The notes beneath the pieces were generated by a model, which ran no database searches, was not told the DNA's origin, and was given only the letters and a program-made list of their open reading frames with translations. The position numbers and the translations under genes are program-made. DNA of 64,000 nucleotides from Ignelater luminosus (Eukaryota > Arthropoda > Insecta > Coleoptera > Elateridae): positions 252,134 to 316,133 of the forward strand of contig VTPC01008715.1 in assembly GCA_011009095.1 (NCBI GenBank), written 5' to 3'. Shown in pieces: positions 21,501-31,869 of this stretch; within the stretch, counting starts at the first letter, position 1; each line of letters begins with the position of its first letter.

Positions 21501-23992
21501 ATTTTGCTGCTTCTCTTTTAACATTTAATTTTACGAGTTATACATAACTAAAACAAGATTAAAATTTGAAAGAATAAATCTAACTTTTAATGATGTTATG
21601 GGTTTTAACCCAATGGATGTCAAAAGGTCAACACCCAGTGGATGTTTTCAATCTGTCAAAAGTCATTTCTAAATGAGTGCTATAATCAATGACATCTAAA
21701 GGGTGTTTTCCTTGGGTGTCATCAATTATTTGTTTGCAGTTGTTTTTTGTTTTGGTATGTTATGGCTTCTAGCACAACTATCTCTAGTGTTCCATGCTAT
21801 GGTACTGGAAGCCCATGGCCTTGTCAGGATTTAATTAGTAAAAAACTGAGTTGACTTTAAGGAGGCCCTTTGCATATTTGTAAAAATGACACTTAAATCA
21901 CTACAATGGTAATAAAAATAAATAATTAACAAAATTAACAAAACATAGCATTCTTAAGACGTTGACGAAAATTAAATCAGGTTACAATAACCGTGGAAAC
22001 AATTATTGAAAAAATCATATGCATAGTAAAGAGTGATCTGGTTAACCAATGTGAATTTTCATATATGTATGCCATAAGCAAACAAATTTAAAAAATGTTA
22101 TTGCAGTTACTTCCTTTCTTAAAACAATTTAGCTTTAGTTGTATTACTTTTTTATGAGAAATTATTAATATTTTCAGGTTATGTTATATAAATTTAGAAC
22201 ATTATACATTTCCTAATAATTATTAATAAAGACAGTTACCCTTGTTTGCAAGAAAAAAAGCATAAATGTAGTATACATAGAACATCAGGTGTCCATGGTT
22301 ACAAAGATTGATTTATATATGCCCAGGTTTTAGTTGTATGCTTTTTTTATTGCAAATGAGTGTATGTAACCTAACTTTCTTTAAGTGATGTTTAAGAAAG
22401 ACTTCATTGTAATGTTTTAAATTTTCATTTGCACTTTTTTTTACCAACAGCTATTTTAATTTTTAAAAAAATTTAGTTAGCTTTAAAACCATTTTTTAAA
22501 AATATTTTCAGCGATCTTCATTTATTCAAATTAAAATTCAAGCTCTGAATTGCCTTTATTTTTGAGATTACTTTGATCTACTTGGCAAATACTAAAATTT
22601 ATCAAAATTAATTGCTCGATCATAAAGGTCTTATAAAATATACAATTTTATACTTGAATTTTCTTTGTTAAATTAAATGGTCAGAAACAAAGTGTAAAAT
22701 CTTTTCTGTGAAACAATGGTACTCTCAATCACATTTATTCAAAATCTAAATTTTTATCTACCAGTTCACACTTGTAGAAAAACCTCCATAACAAATCAAA
22801 ATTTATAATATTGATTTCTATTGAGTGAATTAATAATATAATAATTAATAATTGCAACTGTTTTTTAGGTTGGAATATCTATAAGTTGGTAATTTACCAA
22901 TCTGATTGTCACTTACATTGTCAACCTAATAAAATAAAATAACAATCATTTACACTGGCTGTTATTTTTTATTTTTACAGCAGATATAACTTTGATTTTT
23001 AAAAATCAAATTAAAAAAATTTAAAATGACTAAGAAAGAATTAAATTAAACCTTAAAATTCATTCAAGAAAACTAGTGAGAAATAAAGTTTATTTGCAAT
23101 AAACAATTTATTAAACAAACCTGCACATTCATTCATTATCTTTTAGTCTGTTTCAATGAAACTCCAACATATCTTGAATATTTATAGATAAGAATTTTTA
23201 ATTTTGCTTCAATTTTATCATTTGCTCAAAGCAATTTTTTTGAAACATTTAATACATGCAGATAAGAATATTTTTTAAATAAACTTGATGAAAATACCAA
23301 AACATGATTTATAAAAAGAAATACTACGCAGACTTTGGTTTAACATATAAAACCAGGTATATGCTGGTTATAGATAAAACAAAGTTGCATGTATTTGATT
23401 TTACACGAGTCGTGGTATCACCATCTTGACCAATACAGACAATACTATAACATAAAATTTGAGTAAAACTACCAATCAAGATGCAAAACCACAATAACTA
23501 AAAATTATAATAAAACTTTGTTTTATTGATTTATTAATTTTGATATAATCCACACTTTTATACAACCTGAACTATCCTACCTACCAAATAATAGTCAAAA
23601 GTTTTGCAATTATCAGAGTTAAGTAAAACTAATACTACATAATCTTTACCTTGCTGTGTTGTTCTTAATATAATTTCTTGAGGTTCTGGTCCAGCTAAAC
23701 GAAGTGAGATAACTTGGTCTCCTTCAACTTGAACACTTAATATACCCAATGCCCGTAATTGCTGTGAACCTTCACTGGCAAGATGTCGAAGTCGGATTGC
23801 TGCTTCACGAGGAATAGACAGCGTAACCCTTACAGAATTCCACGGCTCCAGTTTGCGAATATACCACTTTCCACCCAACAAATCTTGAAGATTATCAATT
23901 ACACGTTCTAACTGTCGAGGAAACGTGGGATCACTTAGATCTCCCTCGCATGTCACTACTGTTACACTGTAGCCATCACTATCTGCTGCCAT
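9531..23992 (-). CDS. NCOA6: Nuclear receptor coactivator 6 (NCOA6), two coding exons
   Basis: NCOA6 is a nuclear coactivator that binds nuclear receptors and is a subunit of the MLL3/4 (Trr) H3K4 methyltransferase complex. Exon 23650-23992 holds the conserved N-terminal domain, with EPWNSVRV at about residue 49, IPREAA and LGILSVQVEG, as in vertebrate NCOA6. Exon 9531-13228 (3698 bp) contains SPLLVNLLQND, the receptor-binding LXXLL-1 motif, at residues 229-237. Long Ser/Thr/Asn-rich, charged stretches follow, and the C-terminal tail is basic and Ser-rich. The donor at 23650 (CAAG|GTAAAG) and the acceptor at 13229 (TTACAG|AT) are both phase 1 and rebuild an Asp codon; joined coding length is 4041 bp, 1346 aa. 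The vertebrate Gln-rich stretch between these regions is missing, so unseen exons in the 10.4 kb intron are possible. The stop overlaps a good donor (G|GTAAGTAA), but an AATAAA about 20 bp later supports the end here. Confidence 0.9.
13841..14482 (-). mobile_element. Foldback (palindromic) mariner-derived element, truncated copy
   Basis: Ends in CACGCTG followed by TA at 14483-14484. Its sequence matches, as an inverted arm, the complete element at 19087-20061. An internal palindrome pairs 13862-13920 with 14085-14133 (CTTGTCACGATTCTAATGATG and its complement). Between these the minus strand still encodes SPDLTPLDFFLW, the last catalytic block of a Tc1/mariner-type transposase. The outer part of the other arm is missing. 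It lies in the NCOA6 intron. Confidence 0.78.
14725..15685 (+). pseudogene. Retrotransposon gag (ORF1), interrupted by a repeat insertion
   Basis: The first part (14725 to about 15200) carries the region that precedes the zinc knuckles in Jockey-type gag proteins (YVDLEP...NNKDIYKLEALNHT), then a damaged Cys/His stretch. The frame then runs into the family A repeat, which supplies a false stop at about 15223. After the repeat the gag tail resumes at 15442-15685 (FLNEFKNI ... SMLTTVIN), ending in TAA at 15684-15686. It would have been the nucleic-acid-binding protein of the element. Not functional. Confidence 0.75.
15200..15441 (-). repeat. Dispersed repeat family A, copy 2 (inserted in retrotransposon gag)
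   Basis: In reverse orientation it has the same ordered blocks as 5065-5392 and 63367-63735, from CAACGAACTCCGAAGGA (15441 side) to GCTTTGCATTCCCAGATG (15200 side). Because it splits the gag frame, it is younger than the retrotransposon. Confidence 0.85.
15686..17393 (+). pseudogene. Retrotransposon pol (ORF2): endonuclease and reverse transcriptase remnants
   Basis: The ATG at 15686 overlaps the gag stop as TAATG. The N-terminus (VADWNANRLTNHIQEL) and 15853-16140 (AAIYSPPRH, then VAGDWNAKNTSCGSR) are an apurinic-type endonuclease domain with a frameshift near 15760. 16480-17310 is a reverse transcriptase: LDVQQTFDKVWHEGL, SGVPQGSVLGPLLYLIY and the catalytic FADD, followed by the thumb/connection region (LDEKLTWKAHI, WSYGVELWGC). 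The RT fingers and the endonuclease C-terminus are missing between 16140 and 16480. Several stops and frameshifts make it non-functional. Confidence 0.88.
17518..17894. other. NCOA6 intron sequence, nothing recognised
   Basis: AT-rich sequence after the retrotransposon poly(A) end. No exon or element end is recognised. Confidence 0.4.
17895..18235 (+). repeat. Dispersed repeat family B, copy 1
   Basis: Matches 26608-26948 in the same orientation with moderate divergence. Shared blocks include GAGTTCTG, AAATGGAATGC, AAATAGCACCC followed by TGTATAT, and AAAGAATGGT followed by GCTTTTCTTTTT. Class unknown; no coding capacity. Confidence 0.75.
18236..18534. mobile_element. Small foldback element (~300 bp), two nested inverted repeats
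   Basis: The outer arms 18236-18292 and 18476-18534 are inverted copies (AATCCATACAGTT and ACTGGACTAAATTA). Inner arms 18325-18357 and 18446-18475 also pair (TGCACTTTTTGATCC). The whole block can fold into one long hairpin. Termini and target duplication are not clear. Confidence 0.7.
18535..19086. other. NCOA6 intron sequence, nothing recognised
   Basis: AT-rich; a motif AAACACACTGTATGT near 18826 resembles a degraded element end. No exon is seen. Confidence 0.4.
19087..20061. mobile_element. Complete foldback mariner-derived element with ~375-400-bp inverted arms
   Basis: Bordered by TA on both sides (19085-19086 and 20062-20063). The ends read TAGTGTGTCCAAGATAA and, from the other end, CAGTGTGTCCAAGATAA. 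The left arm (19087 to about 19460) and right arm (about 19665-20061) match almost throughout, with a short extra block in the right arm. The loop at 19500-19640 encodes WPARSPDLTPLDFF, then after a 1-base shift LWGYVKN...NFEDEQQLLQLA, i.e. the C-terminal part of a Tc1/mariner-type transposase. It looks like a transposon whose 3' half was copied back on itself. Confidence 0.88.
20290..20680 (+). repeat. Purine-rich (A/G) tract with strong strand asymmetry
   Basis: About 390 bases in which the + strand is overwhelmingly A and G (runs of GAAAGA, AGAGAA, GGAGAAA) with few pyrimidines. In the transcribed NCOA6 strand this is a long polypyrimidine-rich intron stretch. The open frame on the minus strand here (20253-20492, F/L-rich) is a by-product of composition. 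Confidence 0.7.
20681..23557. other. Rest of NCOA6 intron 2, AT-rich
   Basis: No NCOA6 exon is recognised on the minus strand. On the + strand 21265-21528 has two short adjacent frames (ADEIYQQLQ, then LTVDQYTQQLPTVMF...) with an ordinary, protein-like composition. I do not recognise a family; it may be an eroded nested gene or chance. The rest holds no element I could pair. Confidence 0.35.
23558..23992 (-). other. NCOA6: Possible short NCOA6 isoform by intronic polyadenylation (144 aa)
   Basis: If the donor at 23650 is not used, the frame reads on to a stop at 23558-23560, and an AATAAA (minus strand) follows at 23522-23527, about 31 bases downstream. The product would be the conserved N-terminal domain plus 30 residues and no LXXLL motif. 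This is an inference from signals; whether such a transcript exists is unknown. Confidence 0.4.
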
Positions 23993-24057
23993 CTGAAATA
24001 TTGCAATAACATTTAACCCGAACCGTCTTTTAATTTGAAATTTTACAAAGAACTTAC

Positions 24058-24110
24058 CATTCTATCATGTCACATGCCTAAAGCAGTCATGAATTTGCCA
24101 AAGCAATTTA
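24058..24110 (-). other. NCOA6: NCOA6 5' leader exon end and splice donor
   Basis: On the minus strand a strong donor (ATG|GTAAGTT) lies at 24058, and the acceptor TTTCAG directly precedes the ATG at 23990-23992. Splicing joins an ATG at the exon end to the ATG of MAADSDG in the same frame, so either could start translation. A nearby upstream ATG (24066-24068) opens a 3-codon reading frame across the junction. The transcription start is not visible. Confidence 0.6.
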
Positions 24111-27100
24111 GCGTAAGTTGAATCTATAACAATATCAGAATTGTATATAAAATGTATTGATATTGCAATGAATTTTTGAGAAATAATTTAAGATTAAATC
24201 TACTCAAGTTGTTACTAGCGGCGTTATTAACTTAGAGATAACGAGAAAAAAGCAATTTTATTATTGTAACAATTAAAACTGGCTGGTATGTTATTCATAA
24301 ATTTTAACGAATAACGAAAGTCGGAACAATTTAATCCAAAGATGGTTCTGGTTGCAGCCATCTTGTATCCGAGACGGGGGAGTGTATATTTCCATGTGCC
24401 TTTTGTCAAATACTCTCTTTAAACTAGCACCAAGTTGAAACACACACCTTACGATTAGATTTCCCGTAACCGTACCCAAATTGAGTATTATGCCTGGTCA
24501 CTTACACATTAGGTAGTTTACAATTAATACGGAAATTGATTTGCTTAGGCACAACACATTACATACCCCATTTTAAGTGACACACTTTTAACACATACAA
24601 CTGAACAGAATTGCGTAATCGATACTTGCACTCAATAAACAAAGTCAATAGACACTGATAATATTAAACCTGTACGCGAAAAGTTGCTAAAAATGTCCAT
24701 AATTTTGTTACAAAAAGTTATACGCTATGAACAATAACAACTACACGCCATTCAGAATGCGCACTCGATCTGCGCATTCGATCAAGAAAATGTTCCTATG
24801 TGCAAGTTGCCTATATAACACAAAAACCCTATCGTATTTCTCTGACATCTACAAAAATAATGCTTTTAATAAAATAAATTTTAATATTTAACGTGCAATA
24901 TTTATTTCAGATTATCGTAACAATTTATTTATTCGTATCATCTCAGAACATCATCTCTTACTTTATTAGTTTTTTGAATTTCTTCTATAGAAAAAAGCGG
25001 CGGAAGGGTGAGTGTCCAATGTTAAAAAAATTCTAATTAAATTGCGATGACGATACCTTTATATTACAATATGCAAAATAAGTTTTAAGATAATAAAAAC
25101 TTGATAAAAGTTAAGTAATCCTAATGTAAATGCGTCTTGGTAATATTTGTTTATACAACAATTCAACTCTGGTTCAAAATTTTTTTGTATATACATAGGT
25201 AAAAATTCATAGGTATCTAAACAAAAAAAAAAGCTGCAGTTATGTTCAAAATACATAAAAACATCTGATTATACATAAACTAGGCACAAGAGTAGTTGAT
25301 TTGATACCCAATAAAGAGAAAAATCAAGAATTGGCAATCATTTATTTAAGAACTTTACTTTTATTTGAATGAAAGTGAAGTTCTTGTAATTTACAGTTTT
25401 ATTGACCAGTTCCCCATGTCATTTTAACTACTAGGCTATTATCAACTTATCATAATTTATTTATTGATAATTTTTTTATAATTATTTTATTAAATCAGCT
25501 TTATCCAAATATGTTTTTAACTGCTGAAAGGAATTTTTTTCAGAAAATTTTCTTCTAAAATAAAAATATAAAGTTGTGATGTTAGTAATTCATGTTAAGA
25601 AAAATATACAAATTAAAACGATTTAAAATTTTTCATAAATGTATGTCGTAGTCTTCAACTTTGGATATGTCCATCTTTTAGAAGTTTGCTTTAATAGACT
25701 AAAATTAGAGAGGCAAAACTCTAAAAAGTTAATTACAGCAAGTGATTATACCTATTTACTTTTATTATTAAAAATAATATTAAGCTGTTGGCGAATTCAA
25801 GTTTCCCTATACATGTTTTGCCAACTATTACTTTACTATGATTTCGCCTGTTTAAAATTAATAAGAATTAAATGCTGCTGTTAATACTGTTACTTATGCA
25901 TAAAGCAAAATATGAAATACTATAAGTTATAATTTGCTCACCCAAGAAACAATGTCACTACTCAAAAAATGCCGAAACAGATCTTTGTTCAAATATAAAC
26001 TACAGTGATATTCTTTATAGCTGAAAAGATATCTTTCAATAAAGAACCATAATGTGAATATAATTATTTTGAAATTTCAAATTTAATTGCTCTAAAACAA
26101 AAAATATTTTAAAATGCTTCTTCTGAAAACTTGCATATTTTGACTTCTGACATTGGACTTTTCTGGATGAGCGAGTCATTTTGAATAAGTTTAAAGTATG
26201 TTGTCTTTAGTTATTTATAAAATGTATACAGAGTAGTATTTTGGATGTTCAAACAGCCCACAAAATATTACTTAAAGCAGAAACCAGTGAACAAAACAAT
26301 GTCATGGATTTTGTTGGTAGTGAAAATATGTCTTGTTGTATTACAAAAACCTTGTCTTGACTGCCCCCACAAGAGTTCTTAACTGTGGGCCTAGGGTGCA
26401 ATTTTTAAACTCGTACAAATGAACCTACAATGGCAAACAAAGATGTTATATGTTCATCCAAATTATTTATTTATGATTTGACTCTTAAACCACACTTTTT
26501 GCTCTTGTTTGAATAAATGGTCTTTGTTAAATCAAGCGATCAGCATGTAGTGTGTCGTAATAAAACTTAAGTTGAATATCATTTTGTTATACAAGAAGTG
26601 GACACAATTCGCCATTTGCTTATACCTTGAGACAGAGTTCTGAAACTTAGGACATCATATTTACCATTTTTTGACTAAAAATGGAATGCTCAAGGTCGTG
26701 TTTTAGCAGAAGTTAATTTTATTCTAAATAGCACCCTCTGTATATTTTTTCATAATCTGATTCTGTTTCCAATTCTGTGTTCGTTGATGTCATTCGTGAT
26801 AATTTGTTTTAGGATAACCTCAGAAATACTTGATTTCAGTAAAATAGAAGAGCCATATGATTTGACACATCTTTTTAAAAATCGTTATCAACTATCCTGT
26901 AAATTGCAAAGAATGGTTGCTTTTCTTTTTATTATCAATGTTACTTCTTAAAGAAAAGTTAACAATGGGAAACTGTGTTTGTTTTACTGCTTTGCTCAAT
27001 TTCCTGAGAAAAACTATCAAATTTGATTTTTTGGCTGTATTTAAATTGGCTGTGAAAGATGGACTTTTTTCTAGAGAACATCACATATACTTTTTATGTA

Positions 27101-27433
27101 AAAAAAAAAGATAATTGCACAATCTTTTGTTTTTATATGCAAAATGTCTTGGCCATTTAATTAGGTTAGAAATAAAGCTCAACTCAAATTTATTAGTAAA
27201 AATATTGTACAGATTTGAGCAAAGGAAACTATTTATTGTTTATTTCTTTTCAGTAGAGAGTTCCACACAAGTAATATAATTCAAGCATTTTAAACGTATC
27301 ACTTATAATGAACATCGCAGTTTCTTGAATGGATTAAAATTAAAACAGAAACTTTACTACAGCTAATAAAATTATATTGATAAAAAAGAATCTTATTTGT
27401 TTACATCTTCAAAATTTATAAAAAATCTTTGAA
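24111..27433. other. Intergenic region between divergent NCOA6 and PGAM
   Basis: Presumably contains both promoters, but I see no clear core element. It is AT-rich except for a slightly more GC-rich stretch near 24340-24480 and 24740-24790. It contains one copy of repeat family B (26608-26948). A possible acceptor (CTTTTCAG) near 27253 could open a PGAM 5' leader exon. Confidence 0.45.
26608..26948 (+). repeat. Dispersed repeat family B, copy 2
   Basis: Diverged direct copy of 17895-18235, with the same block order. The short open frame 26917-27114 begins inside it and is not a gene. Confidence 0.75.
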
Positions 27434-28204
27434 ATGTCCAATTACAAAATTGTAATGGTACGTCATGGTGAATCACAATGGAACCAGAAAAATTTATTTT
27501 GTGGTTGGTATGATGCAGATTTGAGTGATAAAGGGAAACAGGAAGCGATAAATGCGGGTAAAGCTTTAAAAGATGCTGGTTACAAATTTGATTTGGCATA
27601 CACTTCAGTTTTATCTCGTGCCCAAAATACACTGCAATCTATTTTGGAACAAATTGGCCAAACTGAAATTCCAGTTACAAAGACATGGCGTTTAAATGAA
27701 CGACATTATGGTGGTTTAACTGGTTTAAATAAAGCCGAAACTGCCGCCAAATATGGTGAAGAACAAGTTGCAATTTGGCGTCGAAGCTTTGATATTCCAC
27801 CACCCGCAATGGAATCTGATCATCCTTTTTATGAACAAATTGTTAAAGATCCAAGATATACTGATGGGCCACCTCCAGATGCATTTCCTAAGTTTGAATC
27901 TTTGAAGTTGACAATACAACGTACACTACCATTTTGGAATGATGTCATTGTTCCTCAAGTAAAATCTGGAAAATCAATTCTGATTGCTGCTCATGGTAAT
28001 AGTTTGCGTGGAATAGTGAAACACCTGGACAAAATGTCTGATGAACAAATAATGACACTTAATCTACCAACTGGAATTCCATTTGTTTATACATTAGATA
28101 AAAATTTAAATCCTGTTCCTAATGGTAGTCTACAATTTTTAGGAGATCCTGAAACCGTTAAAAAAGCAATGGCAGAAGTTGCTGCACAAGGAAAAGCTAA
28201 ATAG
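27434..28204 (+). CDS. PGAM: Phosphoglycerate mutase, cofactor-dependent (256 aa)
   Basis: Interconverts 3- and 2-phosphoglycerate in glycolysis and gluconeogenesis, in the cytosol. The N-terminal VRHGESQWN carries the phosphorylated His11. Arg62 (SRAQNT), Glu89 (LNERHYG) and His187 (AAHGNSLRG) are all present at the positions expected for animal PGAM. The length (256) matches the roughly 254 of the family and the frame is intact. The start is the first in-frame ATG, directly before the conserved N-terminus. There is no intron in the coding region, so a retrocopy origin is possible; the reading frame shows no damage. An AATAAA lies at 28216-28221, only 12 bases after the stop, and another at 28470-28475. 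Confidence 0.96.
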   Translation: MSNYKIVMVRHGESQWNQKNLFCGWYDADLSDKGKQEAINAGKALKDAGYKFDLAYTSVLSRAQNTLQSILEQIGQTEIPVTKTWRLNERHYGGLTGLNKAETAAKYGEEQVAIWRRSFDIPPPAMESDHPFYEQIVKDPRYTDGPPPDAFPKFESLKLTIQRTLPFWNDVIVPQVKSGKSILIAAHGNSLRGIVKHLDKMSDEQIMTLNLPTGIPFVYTLDKNLNPVPNGSLQFLGDPETVKKAMAEVAAQGKAK

Positions 28205-28569
28205 GCTTTACTTAAAATAAATTATTATATTAATAATAATACTCTTAGATGTTTCATGTGTAAATAGAAATAGCTGTTATAAAAAGAATCCTATTATTAG
28301 AATTAGAAGCCCATCAACAATTTCATAAAAAAGTATTTTATAATTTTTTATGAAAATATATAGTTTAAACTTAAAGAAATATGCAGTCCTGTTTAAAATA
28401 ATACATATTTTTGTTCGTATTTATAAATTCTCATACAACTTTCACTTAAATGTTCATGTACCCTCTAAAAATAAAGAATTAATATATTTTACTTTTAAGT
28501 GTTGTTGTGGACATACTGGATTGCTATACAGGGTGTTTTGGTTTCAATATGATAGAACATTCAAACTAA

Positions 28570-28821
28570 AGGCCGTCCGACACGGTGTTAAATTTGACGT
28601 CAAAATTGACTACAATTTCGTCATTAAAATCTGACATCGTTGCATGCAGCATTTTAAAAATTGTGTTAATTCTGCGTGTAAAAAACATGTTCTAAATATT
28701 TCTTTGTCAAATTTTTAAATGCAGTTTTGACGTTAAATGTGCTGTATGCAACGATGTCAGATTTCAATGACGAAATTGGAGTAAATTTTGACGTCAAATT
28801 TAACACTGTGTCAGACGGCCC
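28570..28821. mobile_element. MITE with ~75-bp inverted repeats and TAA target duplication (PIF/Harbinger-like), copy 1
   Basis: The 252-bp element has termini AGGCCGTCCGACAC and, inverted, GGGCCGTCTGACAC. The arms continue with matching GTTAAATTTGACGTCAAAA and TCTGACATCGTTGCAT blocks. TAA flanks it at 28567-28569 and 28822-28824. A 3-bp TAA/TTA duplication is typical of PIF/Harbinger elements. No coding capacity; short frames over it are chance. Confidence 0.88.
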
Positions 28822-29337
28822 TAAGTTATGTAATGAAATATATTTACAACACTTTCAAGCATTTTTTCGACTTTTCATAATTAAATTGGATAAAATTACT
28901 GCTAACATTTAAAATTGCTTCAGCTAGATGCTGGTGTCGCATTTAAATAAGTAAATCTTTGGTATTTGGAATGGAATCGCTCCACAATTATTCATACAAG
29001 TAATGACAGGCAAGGTGCTTCAAAGTGGGGTGCGTGTGACAGTTTGGTCTACACACAGACTGTTTAAGTTTAGACAAGTAAATATGAGTTTAAATATTAT
29101 TTTATCAGTAACATTTTATCGTTACGTAACGTTACTCTTGACCCCCACCTTCCTCTTGGTAACGCTACTCTGGACTCCCACCCTCCCCTTGGAGCGTTAC
29201 GTAATTTAAGGGCAGCCCCTTAGGTAATTTAGCTTGTGTGTTGGTGTTAAAAAGGTAGTACCACATTGGTAACATAAAACCAACCAATACAAAACAAAAA
29301 GATACAGGGTACATCCAATTCTACATAAACATAACTT

Positions 29338-29545
29338 AAATAACATCAAAAGGTTATGCCAGTAATAATGAAAGCTAGCGAATTAAAACTCTATTTGTAA
29401 TAATATTCTAAGAGATGGCATTGCACAGAAATTCATTCTTGTGAAGTTGTAATTATAAATAACGAAAATTGATGCATTGATGGCATAATTTAGAATTGAA
29501 CTCGAAATTGCGCTGCCTTCGAAGTGGTTGTAAATGAACCTTTAA
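29338..29545 (+). repeat. Unclassified repeat, uninterrupted copy (empty site for the 2602-4158 insertion)
   Basis: Corresponds, on the opposite strand, to the two pieces flanking the DD37E element, with no insert at the matching point (about 29470, in GATGCATTGATGG). It ends with GGTTGTAAATGAACC. Confidence 0.75.
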
Positions 29546-29949
29546 CATTTAGCAACAACTAAGTAGAATTGCAATATTTACAAAATTCTCGACTTTAGGC
29601 CTCTCTTCCTTTTCCATCGCAAAATTCAACTACTCTTCAATATCTTTATCAGAATTGCTAGTGTCTGACATAATAGATTCTGACTCTGCTAACTCTTCAA
29701 CTATCAAACTTTTTAATAAACCCACCATTTTATAGTTTGAAATCACACAAACGCTAGATGCACCGTGAAGTAAAACAGGGCAAGATAAAATGACCCGAAA
29801 AGTGCAATGCAACCATCCGAAGACACGACACTCGTTCCGTGATGGTGCAATTTACCAACCGAAGGCACGGCACCAAAAAAATGCGAATCAAGTGCGCACT
29901 AATGGCACCACTCGAACGTACAATAATACTGCATCCATCGCACAGACAC

Positions 29950-30180
29950 AGATTAAATAAAGGTAAGATATTTCACTTCGACAAATTTGTGGATTCTATT
30001 CAAAGCAACTCCCAGAGCTTGCTATTTTGACATGCACTGTGCAAGCACTTTTCATAAAGCGCGCGCAAAAGAGTAGGCCTGGTAAACTCCCAGAGCTGCA
30101 AATGTAAATGTGCAGAGACTAAAAAATGGGAATATTAGTGGAATAGGGAGTGAAATATCTGACCTTTATTTAATCTGTGA
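29950..30180. mobile_element. MITE family C, copy 1
   Basis: The ends are inverted repeats: CAGATTAAATAAAGGTAAGATATTTCAC at the left and its complement-like GTGAAATATCTGACCTTTATTTAATCTG at the right. A second copy, in opposite orientation, lies at 62145-62400. Internal blocks (AGAGCTTGCTATTTTGACATG and AGAGCTGCAAATGTAAATG) are shared. The frame 29839-30030 runs into it by chance. Confidence 0.85.
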
Positions 30181-30266
30181 CACAGATTTGAAAAACAACC
30201 TGCTTTTCTCTACATCAACACCACGGCCATCGTTAGTGTTCTAGGCCGGAAGGTTTAATTTGACAA

Positions 30267-30276
30267 NNNNNNNNNN
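30267..30276. other. Assembly gap (10 N)
   Basis: Ten N between TTTGACAA and CCTCGTCG. The flanks do not duplicate each other, unlike the 100-N gap. Confidence 0.98.
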
Positions 30277-31198
30277 CCTCGTCGATTTTATTTATTTTGG
30301 CCTAAACCACTTACGTACGATTATTCGTCTTAGATACTGTAAGTTATAAAATAAATTCTTTGGTTGTAACCACAGTCGATGAATTGAAATGGACCTCGCA
30401 TAGTGTATACAGTGTCATTCAAAAAAAAGAGGAACACTCAATGACTTTTTTATCTTGCGATTGACGAGAAAACGGTTAAATAGTTTGTTGTCTGTGAGCA
30501 TGTGTACTATTTGGTGGCACTTTCAATTTTTTTTCTGTATTTCCGGTTAAACCGGAAATGAACACAACTTTGATTTTTTAAATGACACCCTGTATCTTTT
30601 GTGACATTTTCTGATTCTCCATGTTTTTCTCATTCTGAACATATAAAATTTTATAGCATATTGCATAAGAAGTTTTTGCTTTAAATCCCACAAAAAGTTT
30701 GTAAGTGTTCAAAACAGCTGTCGTCTACATGTAACTATCGTAAAACAACAGACAGCCTTTTAAAAAGCAAAAACGCTATGGCCATGGAAAACAAAACTTT
30801 AAAAATGTTTGTAATTAATTAGAACAGAAACTGTTGATCAGTAACTACAAAAACAAGAAGAAAGCAACACACTCTAACGTTGAATTAACAAATTTCATCA
30901 AATTTGCTGACTTAGCCTATGTGCTTTTTTTGCTGAAAATGACTGACATTCCAGCAAAAAATGAGTGAAAATGACATTTCATAATAGGTTTATGTCGTTC
31001 AGTATGTTAATAGTAATTGCTAGAAAGCTAGAAGCTAAACTGCTGAGCCCATTGAACGAAGCAATTGATTAATGAAAAATTTAGTATTGTTAGTTAAGTT
31101 TTTAGAACCGAAAGTTGAAAAAAATCTTTTAAAATGTGAAAGAAAAATGAATATCGTTACCATTACAACAGAACAGTGGTTGCTAATGTAATCTATGT
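30277..31198. other. AT-rich intergenic sequence
   Basis: No gene is recognised. A motif AATGACACCCTGTATCTTT near 30582 is a CAGGGTG-type element end, unpaired here. Confidence 0.4.
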
Positions 31199-31199
31199 T

Positions 31200-31869
31200 G
31201 CGTTCGGTTTTCTGTTGCGAGCGGCGCGAATGATCACGTGATACATGGAGTGAACAGAGTTTAACGGAATAAAAGAACGAAAACGGTGCATGATCTGGAG
31301 TTATAGAACGTAAACAAATAAAGTTGTAGACGTAACCTCAACAATAATCTTAATTAATTTAAATTTCAATTAGATTGCTTTGTTACAAAACTAAAGTAGG
31401 TGTATTTGTTTAATTAACACAGTTGTAAAAATTAAGAATTAGTGTTATAATAGGTATTTTGTTTTCTGTTTCTTTTGGGCAAGGTTGTCAAATTAAAGTA
31501 AAATTTGTCCGCATATTACTTTATACATGTTTTTCTTATTACTATTATTTCTTATCACTAAAATGAATTCGGGTGTATGGAATTTTCAAAATTATTGTAA
31601 AGAAATTAAACATTTAAAAAAAAGTAAGTGAGAAATTGTGTTGGATGTTTGCAAATTTCGCAACCTCGCTTGTGCTTCCATAAACTCCTAACGCACAACC
31701 TTTTCAGTCGGTGCATTAAGAGTTTGTACGCTGGTTTGTACCTTTCACTCCGTCCTGTAAAAAACGAACGCTACCATAGCGCACTCTGTTAACTCGATCG
31801 CAAAAAACGAACGGCGTTTACAACAAGCAGAGCACTCCGAGTTTTAAGAACAACATAAACGAACGTACC
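31200..31869 (+). mobile_element. 0.67-kb non-autonomous element, family D, copy 1
   Basis: Starts GCGTTCGGTTTTCTGTT and ends ATAAACGAACGTACC. Nearly collinear copies lie at 33901-34560 and 58941-59614. The ends form a short inverted repeat of the type GGTACGTTCG. No coding capacity. Its last 210 bases are repeated inverted directly downstream (31870-32112). Confidence 0.85.
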
